Shown piece after piece: positions 25,801-33,905 of a stretch of DNA of 36,433 nt. The notes beneath the pieces are model-generated. The model did not search any database and was not told the origin of the DNA. It worked only from the letters and a program-made list of their open reading frames with translations. Origin of the DNA: Prevotellaceae bacterium UBA1716 (lineage in GTDB: Bacteria > Bacteroidota > Bacteroidia > Bacteroidales > Bacteroidaceae); contig DCIW01000242.1 in NCBI GenBank assembly GCA_002317225.1, forward strand, positions 1 to 36,433. Direction: 5' to 3'. Every line of letters starts with the position of its first letter. Position 1 is the first letter of the stretch. The position numbers were made by a program, and so were the translations under genes.

Positions 25801-26130
25801 ACTTTCCGTGCTACGAGCGTGTTCTTCCTCCTTCTGCTCGCCCTTCTCATCCTTGTTTCGCAGTTCAGTATGGGACATGCATCAAGCGATGGCGATCCCG
25901 ACACCTATCTCACCTATGCTATGCAATGGCGACTTCTTGCCCTCTTCATGTGGGTGGGCACGAGTCTCTACATATACCTATCCTACATCGGACACATACC
26001 ATTTACCGGTCGTCTCATTCCAGGTTTTGGTGTTGATGCGGTAGGCGAAGCTCTCGAATCCGCTATCCTCCTTGCCTTTATGGCTTGTGTGACAGTAAGG
26101 GCAAAGGATAAGGTAGATCCTTCGACTTAA
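22849..26130 (+). CDS. large polytopic membrane protein with extracytoplasmic beta-rich domain
   Basis: The protein has 1093 residues. One TM helix is at about 31-51, followed by a soluble region (about 52-415) rich in beta-type sequence, probably periplasmic. From about 420 to the end there are at least a dozen hydrophobic helices, with a second soluble loop at about 895-970. I recognise no transporter or channel family. Residues about 650-690 (SVFHKSLNTFTQNSQHFSLP and on) are encoded by repeat-like DNA and look like an in-frame insertion. The start overlaps the previous stop (ATGA). It is the largest protein of the operon and probably the membrane core of the complex. Confidence 0.8.
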   Translation: MMELIKKIILGILNFFPQRVKIGSSARMANWLVLLIVGICLALCASMMMSIERKLALFIDSYELPATNVLTVGEGSDVSFKGVPKDYLRITPSVDGSFAWEVNPEYKDSLMYFKINDQNPQKHVILDDESQRITVCFPGEEVDTLTFTGHEIWDEWDDFDEQQDVMLRHFAARYGVEHAGDSDSIKLHYLSLITNKNVRSFFERSKDGGDIVLVILDDNTSLTTPEGTVSYIRSGSTSAEGETASRLKLQFFSLSDHSYMDGSADNGTFQVEGVNYVMKASVRLTAWGAGHAMLERQSDGRIAVRFPKAIGYVGTVDSLYKASVNTSHIITFKQQGKSFPTGTDIYLPQISGAMNQDICNVEMKGGSDVSLRDNNNNIIKVESGKTAFLPFALVPTLNHVTLHSGNTTMQCRTGYVDMGFAFSYLYLPLLVGLILIILVLCPASPVRLDVYSTMYDDPYYSNTQLKKYPAFFAMLILIAMTYCVCKSLIALKLSYTYPYFEKLTGITPATTSLFLLVFFTLAMIFNCKVMQAQEGDLEDAYYYEVTNKRTRRKWYAWTTVFLLFVLCIYTMFGLLDNVVNAEVIKSYFHSQIYSLNILGWRDIFGINDTHRSVPYTLIFIEGILLICWFVQLLCISNQSVRSAFMAIREKLLSVFHKSLNTFTQNSQHFSLPLLSVYKSKIESLTTHPHLHQLFSFILKVVNYNRTHFLISTLVLVFIVVLAYFIDPLAKLMIFIALIWAALSLWDAIVLALRTLFPWHFVLLAALVIIGPMMGNFGTAFITITVILGLCKALTSITFDKEDPESPVDTRHTVFFQMLIISTIYIGCAMVADNGYMTNYMGFLMAVLCFYFVMDRNTEWMIGDSEQAKQETRWVYTFTILAVMMCTLLPSICGKLFRTDDVNYSRLSRRIMLYSSFDDLQKSGFRYAETDAEFMTIMSHYMQNSEGSDPLSNEDHFLHASVSSGQSPVVLNDLSVPVAFIGAYGTFRATSVFFLLLLALLILVSQFSMGHASSDGDPDTYLTYAMQWRLLALFMWVGTSLYIYLSYIGHIPFTGRLIPGFGVDAVGEALESAILLAFMACVTVRAKDKVDPST

Positions 26131-26131
26131 A

Positions 26132-26217
26132 GCCCCCCGACCCCCAAAGGGGGCGGCCATCCGGGTAGTTCAAGGAAGCTTTCATATTTCATAACTCATA
26201 ACTCTTAACTCATAACT
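26132..26217. repeat. intergenic G/C palindrome plus 11-bp direct repeats
   Basis: The 99-bp gap inside the operon holds CCCCCAAAGGGGG (26141-26153), a short G/C hairpin of a kind seen in Bacteroidales intergenic regions, and two copies of AACTCATAACT (26193-26203 and 26207-26217). I see no promoter box, so transcription probably reads through. Confidence 0.6.
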
Positions 26218-26229
26218 AAAAATAACATC

Positions 26230-27831
26230 GTGTTTGGCTTTACAAAGAATTGGTTCGAATCAATCATTCGATACAGAATAAAGAGTACTAAGCGCATACG
26301 ACTTGCGGTTATCGGTACTCCATCAAGTGGCAAGAGCTACTTGCTGTCAGATATTATTCAGTCGTTCAGCCTGTTGGGCTTCAAGCGAGGCAACTTGCCC
26401 CTCTCGTTTCCATACAGCAGTTTTGCAGGATATTTCAACGATATCAGCGACCCCGATGGTTGTGTCGGTGGTACTGTTACCTATGCATGCCGACAGGAGA
26501 ACCACTATGGTGCAATGCTCTATGGCGGTTGTGATGGACAGAGGGTCGATATCGAGTTTGTAAATATCCCTGGTGAGGTGTTCAGCACTGACCAGACAAG
26601 CATCGCCACCTTCTTCCAGCTTCGCGACTCCATCAAGCGTGCCAACAAAGGCGTATTTACCGTTACCACATGGGAAGCCCTTGATGGACAGAAGTGTTAT
26701 GTGGTCGAACCAAGCGATGGAGTTCGACGCAACAACGCACTTGCCGAACCTGATAAGGCTTCGACTATGGCAATCAACGAAGGCTCGTATAAGATGAACT
26801 ATGGCGAATGGCCGCAAATCTTTTCCAAACTCAACAAACGCCAGTTTACCGAGCGCAAGGAAACTCGTAAGAACGTAAGCGGAAAGTATATCATAAGCCA
26901 CTTCTTCGAACTCATGCCCGACTCGCTCATGCAAACCATCAAGGAGGCATGGCCTTCGTTCACCAACGCGAGCATGAAGGTGACACAAAGCGATTTCATC
27001 AACAAGAAGATGGATCGCGACTTCTACTTCCACATGTTCTGTCAGGATGCAACAGACATTATCCTTTGCGACAAACTCTTCTCGCAAGGCGACACAACAT
27101 CGGAGAATGAGATGAGTGCGGCACAGAACTTCAGTCAGATGACCCAACTCATCAATCAATTCCTCGAGGGCAACAAGGCACATCCTAATGTATATCTTGC
27201 TTTCCGTGGTGCTGACATGATGATCGATGAGGAGAAGGTGAAAGCTCTCAAGGCAGAACTCAAGGGTTATCGCGAGGATGAATGCAACAATGCGATTTAC
27301 TCTTACTTTGTTCACAACGTGTGCAAGTATCTCGATCCAAACCTTCAGTATCCTACTCCAATCAACCCTTGGATTGGTCTGAAGCCTAACGACAATGCTG
27401 AATCACTCGAGGATTGCTTCATCAATACCGATACTACAGCCCTTACAGGACTTGACATCAAACGCCATATCGACTCGCGACTCGGCACTATGGCTGCGGG
27501 ATTCTGGATGCTTCTCAACACAACGGGCGATGCAAACCGCGTGAAGATTGCATACAATAATCCTTCACGTCTCCCAATCGCACCTCATGTATATTTCACT
27601 TCGACCCCAATCGATGACTCCTACGACATCTATGAGGCTGATAGCGAACATAAGAACCAACGATTTATACATCGCGAAAACGACCGTATTGTTGCTTTTA
27701 ACGTGGTCGGTCGTCCTCTATGTTTCGGCACTTACCAACTTTGTACCGATCTCCTCGTGCAGAATGGTGTCAATCCGGGAGTGTTCCGTATCGGTTCTCT
27801 CCTCCGTCGTCTTCAACAGAAACTCAAGTAA
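26230..27831 (+). CDS. soluble P-loop GTPase-like protein (double-GTPase/TRAFAC-like)
   Basis: The protein has 533 residues starting at GTG 26230. The Walker A motif GTPSSGKS is at 29-36, after the strand RIRLAVI. The switch-II-like strand DIEFVNIPGEVF has N112-I-P-G115-E116 where GTPases have DxxG, and LAFRGAD (ending D329) may stand for the NKxD motif. This layout matches the TRAFAC-related double-GTPase (DO-GTPase2-like) proteins found next to GAP1 proteins in predicted conflict systems; that assignment is from memory of the motifs and needs a profile search. No TM helix. It is 6 bp before the next gene. It would be the cytoplasmic switch of the complex. Confidence 0.75.
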   Translation: MFGFTKNWFESIIRYRIKSTKRIRLAVIGTPSSGKSYLLSDIIQSFSLLGFKRGNLPLSFPYSSFAGYFNDISDPDGCVGGTVTYACRQENHYGAMLYGGCDGQRVDIEFVNIPGEVFSTDQTSIATFFQLRDSIKRANKGVFTVTTWEALDGQKCYVVEPSDGVRRNNALAEPDKASTMAINEGSYKMNYGEWPQIFSKLNKRQFTERKETRKNVSGKYIISHFFELMPDSLMQTIKEAWPSFTNASMKVTQSDFINKKMDRDFYFHMFCQDATDIILCDKLFSQGDTTSENEMSAAQNFSQMTQLINQFLEGNKAHPNVYLAFRGADMMIDEEKVKALKAELKGYREDECNNAIYSYFVHNVCKYLDPNLQYPTPINPWIGLKPNDNAESLEDCFINTDTTALTGLDIKRHIDSRLGTMAAGFWMLLNTTGDANRVKIAYNNPSRLPIAPHVYFTSTPIDDSYDIYEADSEHKNQRFIHRENDRIVAFNVVGRPLCFGTYQLCTDLLVQNGVNPGVFRIGSLLRRLQQKLK

Positions 27832-27837
27832 ACGAAT

Positions 27838-29610
27838 ATGCAGACAATTAAGATATCAAAAATAGCATTCGGCTCGCTCTCCACCACGATAGGCGATGCG
27901 ACTCTCGGCTACACTGAGGGCGTTTCCTTCCGTGCCCGTGAGGTAGATGGCATCTATGTGGACAATCCTCCAGTGCTCTCGAAGGACTACTCCAGTGCTA
28001 TCTGGAAGTACTATCCCGATACCGACAACTTTATGCTCACCCATGTGCAGGGACTTCATGTGACAGACAGTTCGATGGCACGCTTCTTCCCTTACCGAGG
28101 TGCATACGAAGTAAGCCGAAACGAGATGAACCGCACAGGCCTTAGCATCGCTTCTGTGCTCGACAGCATGCCTCGCATCAAGCAGTTCTCCGCTCCCGAA
28201 AAGTGGGATATCGCAACTTCTCTTCGCAATCATGTGCGACTTGGCAATCCGCTTGAGTCCGAATGTCTTGCTGAAACCATAGAGCGTGCCATCGATTTCG
28301 GTACACGCCTCTATATCAGCATGCCTACAGCGGGTCGTAATCTTCGCGAGAACAACGTGTTCCATTCGTCCGAATGGAATACCCTCATCGAGGCAATCGA
28401 CCTGCTTCCCGAGGACATCCGCCGTTATGTCTCGTTCGCATTCTGCGTGGATGAGCATTATGCTGACCAGTTGAATGATGTTCTCGTGACAGTATATGCC
28501 CGCGAAAGCAAGATGGTCGTTCCCCAAGGTTGCACAGATATCAAGTGGGAAGTGCTTCAGACTCTGAAGCGTGCTTCCGCTTCCGAACTCCAGGCAATGC
28601 GAACCGCCATGTCCATGCTTCCGGGTCGTTCAGAGAAGATGCTTCCGCTTGCCGAAGTATTTAGTAAGGTACGCGTGTATAAGGACCGCCCTAAATACAC
28701 CGAACAACTCAAGAAAGACAAGCGACCTATCGAGTCGGCTCAGGATGTTTTCGCCCTTATCCGCGACTACAAGGGTAGGGTGGCCGATGATGCCCTGCTC
28801 AACGTCATTTCACTTCTCGACCCTATAAAAAAGAAATATGTAATCGAGCAACTTTGTGCAAGCGAACAGCGTGATGCCCTCATCACTGCCGCTCTCGAGG
28901 CTATTCTTACAAACAAGGCTGCCAAACTCGGTACTGATGCTGATGCTTGGTACACGTTCCTCAACAAACTCAGCAACGATGATGGACTACTCGAAAAGAG
29001 CATCAAGCTCTATATGTCCCGCATCCGCTCGTGGAACAAGCGTGATATCAATGCTCTCTGCAAGAATATCGTGGCATTCGAGAAGGCACATCCTCGCAAG
29101 TCGAATACCGAACTCTACCGTCTCATGGTGAAGACTCTCCACCTTGAGAAGGAAATAAAAATCAAGACTGAACCAAAAAATCCCAGTAATAACATGCAAG
29201 AAAACCCAAACAGACCCTTGGTATCAGACAGTTCTGAACAAGATACATCAGCTTTTGACACCCTCTACGAAGAAATCGTCAAAGAAGAAGCCGGCTCAAA
29301 AAAGAAAACGCAAGTGATTACCGCACTCTGCTCGTTCCTTGTTGGTGCCCTTATAGCTGGGGCGGCGGCTTTCTTTGTATTGCCGATGCTGCAGCAAGAT
29401 GCTCAGACTGATGCCGATACGACTCCGGTCGATACGCTCAACAACATCACCCTCACTATCAACCCTGCAGACTCCACATCAGTCATCATTCCGATGTTGG
29501 ACAGCATCTGCAAGGCACGTTTCTTTGCACCGCTCGACTCGCTCGATACTTTGCAGACAAAGGAACTGAACGTGAAGATTACAACCGAAATCAATGGAAC
29601 CCAAGATTGA
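27838..29610 (+). CDS. GTPase-associated (GAP1-N-like) protein with C-terminal TM anchor
   Basis: The protein has 590 residues. The N-terminal 230 residues (SLSTTIGDATLGYTEGVSF near 13-31, FPYRGAYEVSRN near 90) resemble the N-terminal domain of GAP1 proteins encoded beside double GTPases; the similarity is weak and judged by eye. Helical segments follow (about 240-440). A Lys/Asn/Pro-rich linker (about 440-485) leads to one TM helix (about 491-516) and a 74-residue tail outside with a Thr/Asp-rich start. So a cytoplasmic GTPase-partner domain is tied to the membrane. It lies 6 bp after the GTPase gene and overlaps the next gene by 17 bp. Confidence 0.7.
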   Translation: MQTIKISKIAFGSLSTTIGDATLGYTEGVSFRAREVDGIYVDNPPVLSKDYSSAIWKYYPDTDNFMLTHVQGLHVTDSSMARFFPYRGAYEVSRNEMNRTGLSIASVLDSMPRIKQFSAPEKWDIATSLRNHVRLGNPLESECLAETIERAIDFGTRLYISMPTAGRNLRENNVFHSSEWNTLIEAIDLLPEDIRRYVSFAFCVDEHYADQLNDVLVTVYARESKMVVPQGCTDIKWEVLQTLKRASASELQAMRTAMSMLPGRSEKMLPLAEVFSKVRVYKDRPKYTEQLKKDKRPIESAQDVFALIRDYKGRVADDALLNVISLLDPIKKKYVIEQLCASEQRDALITAALEAILTNKAAKLGTDADAWYTFLNKLSNDDGLLEKSIKLYMSRIRSWNKRDINALCKNIVAFEKAHPRKSNTELYRLMVKTLHLEKEIKIKTEPKNPSNNMQENPNRPLVSDSSEQDTSAFDTLYEEIVKEEAGSKKKTQVITALCSFLVGALIAGAAAFFVLPMLQQDAQTDADTTPVDTLNNITLTINPADSTSVIIPMLDSICKARFFAPLDSLDTLQTKELNVKITTEINGTQD

Positions 29611-32326
29611 TCCCTACTGGAACAATGACTCGTCGATGTCGCTGCGTCCTTTTCTCGTTATTGGATTGCCAGTGATAGTATTGCTCTTGGCTGTCGTGCT
29701 CAGCGGTCTGAAAAGCACCACTCAGCTCGGTCGTCAAGGCAGCAAGGACGTGTACAACCCAGCCGAATGCCCTGACAGCGGATTTGTAGGCAGTGCTAAC
29801 CGACTGCTCTCCGAACTCTTGCTCGATACGCTCGAAGGCAACCATCCCGTTACCGACCTCGAGAGCCTGAACCGCAAGTACCAGGCCCTCACGTTTGCCC
29901 TGCCTTATGGTGAGGAGCAGAAGGCGGTCATCGAGGCTTCCGACCTCCGTCTTGTAGGCATTAAGGCCGAACGAATACGCAGCGATCGTGGACGTATGTT
30001 CTATTATAACAGTCGTCTGCCCGAACTCCTTCTCCAACAGAAAGAGAATATCTCCGACACCTACTTCCGCATCTATTGCAAGGGCGAGAGATACAACTAC
30101 GAAGAGAAGAAGAAGCCGGTTCACCTCACCCGCCTCGAAGTCATCCCGTCGATGTTCAAGGTCGCTCTTGTGAAAGACCCTTGGACAGGCATTATTCAGG
30201 GTGCTCCAAACAGTCTTTTCACCGAGCAGAATGCGGTATTCCTCAACTACGGTAACAGCATTCTCCCTCTCCCTCGCCTTCAGCAAGCTGACCTGACCAA
30301 CTCGCTTAAGTACCAAGCAGTTGCTGATCAGGCACAAGTGCTCGACCGAAATGGGTCTGAACTTGATTATTACGGCATCTACACCGACCTCTTCAAGTCT
30401 CGTTCGGATAATGCAAAATCATGTGCGAACATATTGATGAAGGGCACAAAGGACGATGCCAATTCAAGTTCTCCTTACTTCACCATCTGTTGTGCAAAAG
30501 GCAATATCTATATCCGCCCCAATGTCAAGATGCGAGTGTTTGGCAGACAGCAGACCTACGATGTCCAGCCTAAAAACCAGGGTCAGCAGGACGATGCGGT
30601 CATTACGCTTGAGGACGGCATGAAGATTGTCGCCTATCAGGACAACGACTACAAGATTGCGGAGTTCACCCTCTTTACCCACGATCCTATGCGAACTCTT
30701 TCGAGTCTTTCGCTCACCAACGTGGGTCGCGAGCGAATCAACCTGCCTGCACAGCAAACCGACCTTTTCACCCGACAGGTGATTAGCGGACTCTCACGCA
30801 ACATGTCCAACACCTACAACATCGATACCGTTCGCCTCAGTCTCGACCCTATGCTTTCGCGAGCATTCGAGAAGGAGCTCCGCAACTATATGTATGCTGT
30901 GAAACGTCAGATTGGTACGCCCCGCAATATTCGCAAGAATAGTGAGCAGTACGATATCTCTATGACCGTGATGGATATGGCAACAGGCGATATCATTGCC
31001 ACCCCTTATTATAGTTCGCGACTCGATGAAGTGCCCGATGAACTCAAGATGACCACTCGCAACCCCGCTATGTCGCGTCGTTTCATCGGTTCTACCTTCA
31101 AGCCGCTTGTTGCTCTCGCTTCGGTTCTTGCCAATCCGAGTCTTCTCTCGCTCGATACCCATGGCAAGTATCACATGAACGAAGGCGGCGAAACAGCCAC
31201 TTTCTTCGGTCGCAAAACTCAGGCTTGGGCAAAGAAATCATCCTCGCATTGGTCGGGAAGCAATATGGCCGACTTCCTTTCCTACTCCGACGATGTATAT
31301 CCCGTTGCCCTCGCTTCGCTTGCGATGACTGGAGTCAACGTTGGTAGCGATGTGTCTACCCTCCCTCTCACGGGAGGCAATAACTACTTCCTCGAACAAG
31401 GTCACATGCTCCGTTTCAAAACCGATAAGCAGGCCGACTTCACTCCGCAGAACCATCCTTTCAACGATTGGCTGACATATCTCTATGCAACCAATTACGA
31501 CAAGGATATCGTCACCGATACCATCTTCAAGAATCTCTACACGCAGAACAACCTCAACCATCAGGAACGCCGTTATGGTCTCGACGAACTCATCCCCGAT
31601 GTGATGAATATGAACCTCGACCGCTTCCTCGAAGGACAGGGCTTCCGCCAGATGCTCCCACCTTGGGTGCTTGGTCAGGGCGACAACCAGTGGAGTTGTA
31701 TCAAGGTGGCGGAGGCATGGTCGCGAATGCTAACCAAGCGTAATGTGCTCGCTACCCTCATTCACAATGAGGAGACTCCTTCCTCGCTCGTAGATGATAT
31801 TACTAAAGGTGCGGGCAAACGAACAGTTAAGGGACTTGCCACCACCTCGCAGACCAACAGCACATGGAACGGCTTCCTCACCGCTTTCCGCGATGCCCAG
31901 CATATAGTCACATTCCACGGAAGCACCCTTCAGCGAATGTACAATCAGGTGCAGAACCTCAATGAGTCGGGCATATCCCACAATCTCGTCCTATTCTCCA
32001 AAACGGGTACTCCAGATGTTTACGACCGCTACGATACTCCTCTCATCGGTGGCAACCGCCGACAGATCGACCTCGGTATGTACAGTTTCGCCCTTATGGA
32101 CTCGCATCAGACCGCTAATGTCACCAACAACAAGCCTGCCCGAGGTATTGTCTGCATCATTCGCATCACCCGAACCTACGAGTGCGACCAGTGTTCCCGA
32201 CTCGGTCATCAGTGCTCACGCTGCGAGAATTTCCCTGGCGTTAATTCCACTCATGCCCGAAATTTCTTCTCGGAAAATGCCAATCGTCTTCGCAAGTTTT
32301 ACGATATGACCCAAAGGTATTATTAG
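29594..32326 (+). CDS. single-TM protein with penicillin-binding-type transpeptidase motifs
   Basis: The protein has 910 residues: one TM helix (about 19-38), a large periplasmic domain (about 40-440), then a region with the order and spacing of a serine transpeptidase. It has ISMTVMDMATGDIIATPYY (about 452-471, like the MDxxTGxIxA strand of PBPs), S500-T-F-K503 in FIGSTFKPLVALA (SxxK), S565-D-D567 (SxN with Asp for Asn) and K803-T-G-T806 (KTG). No glycosyltransferase domain is evident. The C-terminus has C864xxC867 and C874xxC877, a possible metal or disulfide knuckle. The distance from SDD to KTGT (about 236 residues) is long. Enzyme activity is plausible because all three motifs remain, but a non-enzymatic peptidoglycan-binding role is possible. 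Confidence 0.75.
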   Translation: MEPKIDPYWNNDSSMSLRPFLVIGLPVIVLLLAVVLSGLKSTTQLGRQGSKDVYNPAECPDSGFVGSANRLLSELLLDTLEGNHPVTDLESLNRKYQALTFALPYGEEQKAVIEASDLRLVGIKAERIRSDRGRMFYYNSRLPELLLQQKENISDTYFRIYCKGERYNYEEKKKPVHLTRLEVIPSMFKVALVKDPWTGIIQGAPNSLFTEQNAVFLNYGNSILPLPRLQQADLTNSLKYQAVADQAQVLDRNGSELDYYGIYTDLFKSRSDNAKSCANILMKGTKDDANSSSPYFTICCAKGNIYIRPNVKMRVFGRQQTYDVQPKNQGQQDDAVITLEDGMKIVAYQDNDYKIAEFTLFTHDPMRTLSSLSLTNVGRERINLPAQQTDLFTRQVISGLSRNMSNTYNIDTVRLSLDPMLSRAFEKELRNYMYAVKRQIGTPRNIRKNSEQYDISMTVMDMATGDIIATPYYSSRLDEVPDELKMTTRNPAMSRRFIGSTFKPLVALASVLANPSLLSLDTHGKYHMNEGGETATFFGRKTQAWAKKSSSHWSGSNMADFLSYSDDVYPVALASLAMTGVNVGSDVSTLPLTGGNNYFLEQGHMLRFKTDKQADFTPQNHPFNDWLTYLYATNYDKDIVTDTIFKNLYTQNNLNHQERRYGLDELIPDVMNMNLDRFLEGQGFRQMLPPWVLGQGDNQWSCIKVAEAWSRMLTKRNVLATLIHNEETPSSLVDDITKGAGKRTVKGLATTSQTNSTWNGFLTAFRDAQHIVTFHGSTLQRMYNQVQNLNESGISHNLVLFSKTGTPDVYDRYDTPLIGGNRRQIDLGMYSFALMDSHQTANVTNNKPARGIVCIIRITRTYECDQCSRLGHQCSRCENFPGVNSTHARNFFSENANRLRKFYDMTQRYY

Positions 32327-32358
32327 ACATCATACTTTGATAATATCGCACAAAAACA

Positions 32359-32388
32359 GACTGTCACAAGTTTTTCCTTGTGGCAGTC
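32359..32388 (+). terminator. terminator of the six-gene operon
   Basis: GACTGTCACAAG (32359-32370) pairs with CTTGTGGCAGTC (32377-32388), 12 bp with one G-U pair, loop TTTTTC, then ATTTTG. It lies 33 bp after the last stop codon. Confidence 0.8.
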
Positions 32389-32522
32389 ATTTTGTTCTTA
32401 TATTTATGCAAAACTGCACAAAACGCCAATTGTTATTGTCTATTTTTGTCCACTTTGCATATTTTTTTGCTTTATTGACAAATTTTGTTCGAAAATGTAT
32501 ACGAAATAATAATAATTATGCT

Positions 32523-32530
32523 TAACTTTG
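32523..32530 (+). promoter_or_regulatory. -7 element of the secreted-protein gene
   Basis: TAACTTTG matches TAnnTTTG in an A/T-rich intergenic region, 63 bp before the start codon. No TTTG is found at the expected -33 position. Confidence 0.55.
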
Positions 32531-32593
32531 TAGCGTAAAAATATAAAAAATAGGTAAAAGTATTTTTCGGGACTTATAACTGATAACAGAATT

Positions 32594-33187
32594 ATGAAGA
32601 AGGTTTTAACAATGTTCGCTTTTGCTGTAGCATTTGTGGGCACAACAATGACTGCTAAGGCAGACGTCAAGACAGTATCATTTGATGCAAGTGTTTCAAG
32701 TGACGACGTAGTTCTCTCAAAGAAGGACAATGCTGCAATTTACACATCAGAAGATGGTGTAAAGTTTACAGTAGCTAACAAAGCAGGCAATCCAGTTTGT
32801 GTTTCTTGTGTTGCTCCTGCTAATATGAAGGTAGCCCAGTCAAGCATCTCTGTTAAGGCTGATTCAAACAATCCAAATATTGTGACAGTTTCTTACGATG
32901 TAGTTGAACACTACGTTTATGCAGATTCTGATAAGGAAATTTATTTCGGTGGCGAATGGACTACTGAAGAAATCAAGGCTGCTCTCTCACGCCCAATCGA
33001 TGGTATCAAGCCAAAGGACTTTGCTAAGGTGAACTTTACTATGCTTTCTGAAGGCGTAAATGTAAAGCGTAGCGAACTTGCTCTTGCAAATCCAAACACA
33101 GTGATTGTATCTTCAAGTGCCGACCTCGCTTCAAACGGCGTTGAAAGTCTCTTCCTCGATGAAGCTGCCTTCGTTGCTAAGAAGTAA
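32594..33187 (+). CDS. secreted protein of unknown function
   Basis: The protein has 197 residues with a signal peptide (MKKVLTMFAFAVAFVGTTMTAKA, cleavage near 23). The mature part looks beta-rich (VKFTVANKAGNPVCVSC, SISVKADSNNPNIVTVSYD) and has two close cysteines (CVSC, about 73-76) but no recognised domain and no clear T9SS tail. It has its own promoter and a strong terminator, so it is monocistronic. The codon choice (CTC, GAA, AAG, GCT) is similar to the well-expressed etf genes. A Bacteroidales periplasmic or surface protein is all that can be said. Confidence 0.75.
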   Translation: MKKVLTMFAFAVAFVGTTMTAKADVKTVSFDASVSSDDVVLSKKDNAAIYTSEDGVKFTVANKAGNPVCVSCVAPANMKVAQSSISVKADSNNPNIVTVSYDVVEHYVYADSDKEIYFGGEWTTEEIKAALSRPIDGIKPKDFAKVNFTMLSEGVNVKRSELALANPNTVIVSSSADLASNGVESLFLDEAAFVAKK

Positions 33188-33243
33188 AATTCAAGTTATA
33201 AGATTACAAGAATAAAAACTGATAACTAAATACATAAAAAATC

Positions 33244-33275
33244 ATCCGGATAGTTTCATCGAAAACTATCCGGAT
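33244..33275. terminator. bidirectional terminator between convergent genes
   Basis: A perfect 13-bp stem, ATCCGGATAGTTT (33244-33256) with AAACTATCCGGAT (33263-33275), has a 6-base loop. T-runs follow on both strands (TTTTGTTTTT on plus, TTTTTT on minus). Confidence 0.85.
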
Positions 33276-33327
33276 TTTGTTTTTATACGCAAGTCGTAAC
33301 TTGTGATAAATCTTAGTTTGCCAGTTA

Positions 33328-33735
33328 TTAGTAAGTCAATACTGGTTCCAATTCCTTAGCCTGAGCAATCATCTTCTCAAGTTCGCTAACAGAAGGAACG
33401 CGGTTGCAGAGGTTCTTCTCTTCATTTACCTCAACAAGCTTTGGCTGGAGGTTAGCAGCAACGCGATGACGGAATTCCTTCACTGTGTCAACACCAGCAG
33501 CCTCGAGGAGTTCAGCAAACTGACCAGCAACACCATTGATGCGGAAAAGGTCAGAGTGGTTAGCCCACTTAAGGATGAGCTTAGGCGAAATCTCAGTCTC
33601 CTGTGCAAGAGCCTTACGACCAGCAGGAGCAGCACACTTAGCGAGGTATTCCTCAGTTGTCTTGATACCAGCAGCCTCAAGTTTAGCTGCATAAACAGGG
33701 CCGATACCCTCGATGTCAATAATCTTATAAGCCAT
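33328..33735 (-). CDS. DUF4332 helix-hairpin-helix protein
   Basis: The protein has 135 residues. It opens with MAYKIIDIEGIGPVYAAKLE, a helix-hairpin-helix of the DUF4332 type, and a second, weaker copy covers DLFRINGVAGQFAELLEAAG (about 62-81). The remainder is helical and charged, with no signal peptide, so it is cytoplasmic. The fold suggests DNA or nucleoprotein binding, but no function is established for the family as far as I know. It has a consensus promoter of its own and converges on the secreted-protein gene. Confidence 0.85.
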   Translation of the reverse strand: MAYKIIDIEGIGPVYAAKLEAAGIKTTEEYLAKCAAPAGRKALAQETEISPKLILKWANHSDLFRINGVAGQFAELLEAAGVDTVKEFRHRVAANLQPKLVEVNEEKNLCNRVPSVSELEKMIAQAKELEPVLTY

Positions 33736-33788
33736 AATCTAATAGTTATTTAAAGGTTAAATATTGAAATTAAAAACACATTTCGCTG

Positions 33789-33819
33789 CAAATATAATTC
33801 TTTTTTATATTATATCAAA
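33789..33819 (-). promoter_or_regulatory. promoter of the DUF4332 gene
   Basis: On the minus strand TTTG (33816-33819), a 19-bp spacer and TATATTTG (33789-33796) match the Bacteroidetes consensus. The start codon is 53 bp downstream. Confidence 0.75.
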
Positions 33820-33861
33820 CAAAATGTAACATATTTATATCCTATTTAACTCAAAATCCTA

Positions 33862-33869
33862 TATCTTTG
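33862..33869 (+). promoter_or_regulatory. -7 element of the xylanase gene
   Basis: TATCTTTG matches TAnnTTTG and lies 36 bp before the start codon. There is no clear TTTG at -33, which is common for regulated glycan-use genes. Confidence 0.55.
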
Positions 33870-33905
33870 CACATATTATAACGAAGTACTACTTAATAAC
33901 ACTTT

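Noticed and set aside
26241..26262. tRNA T-loop-like GGTTCGAATC
   Set aside because: It lies in the coding frame of the GTPase-like gene, and no acceptor or anticodon stems can be formed around it.
26347..27315. 322-codon minus-strand frame
   Set aside because: It is antisense to the GTPase-like gene with its intact P-loop and NIPGE motif. No independent support.
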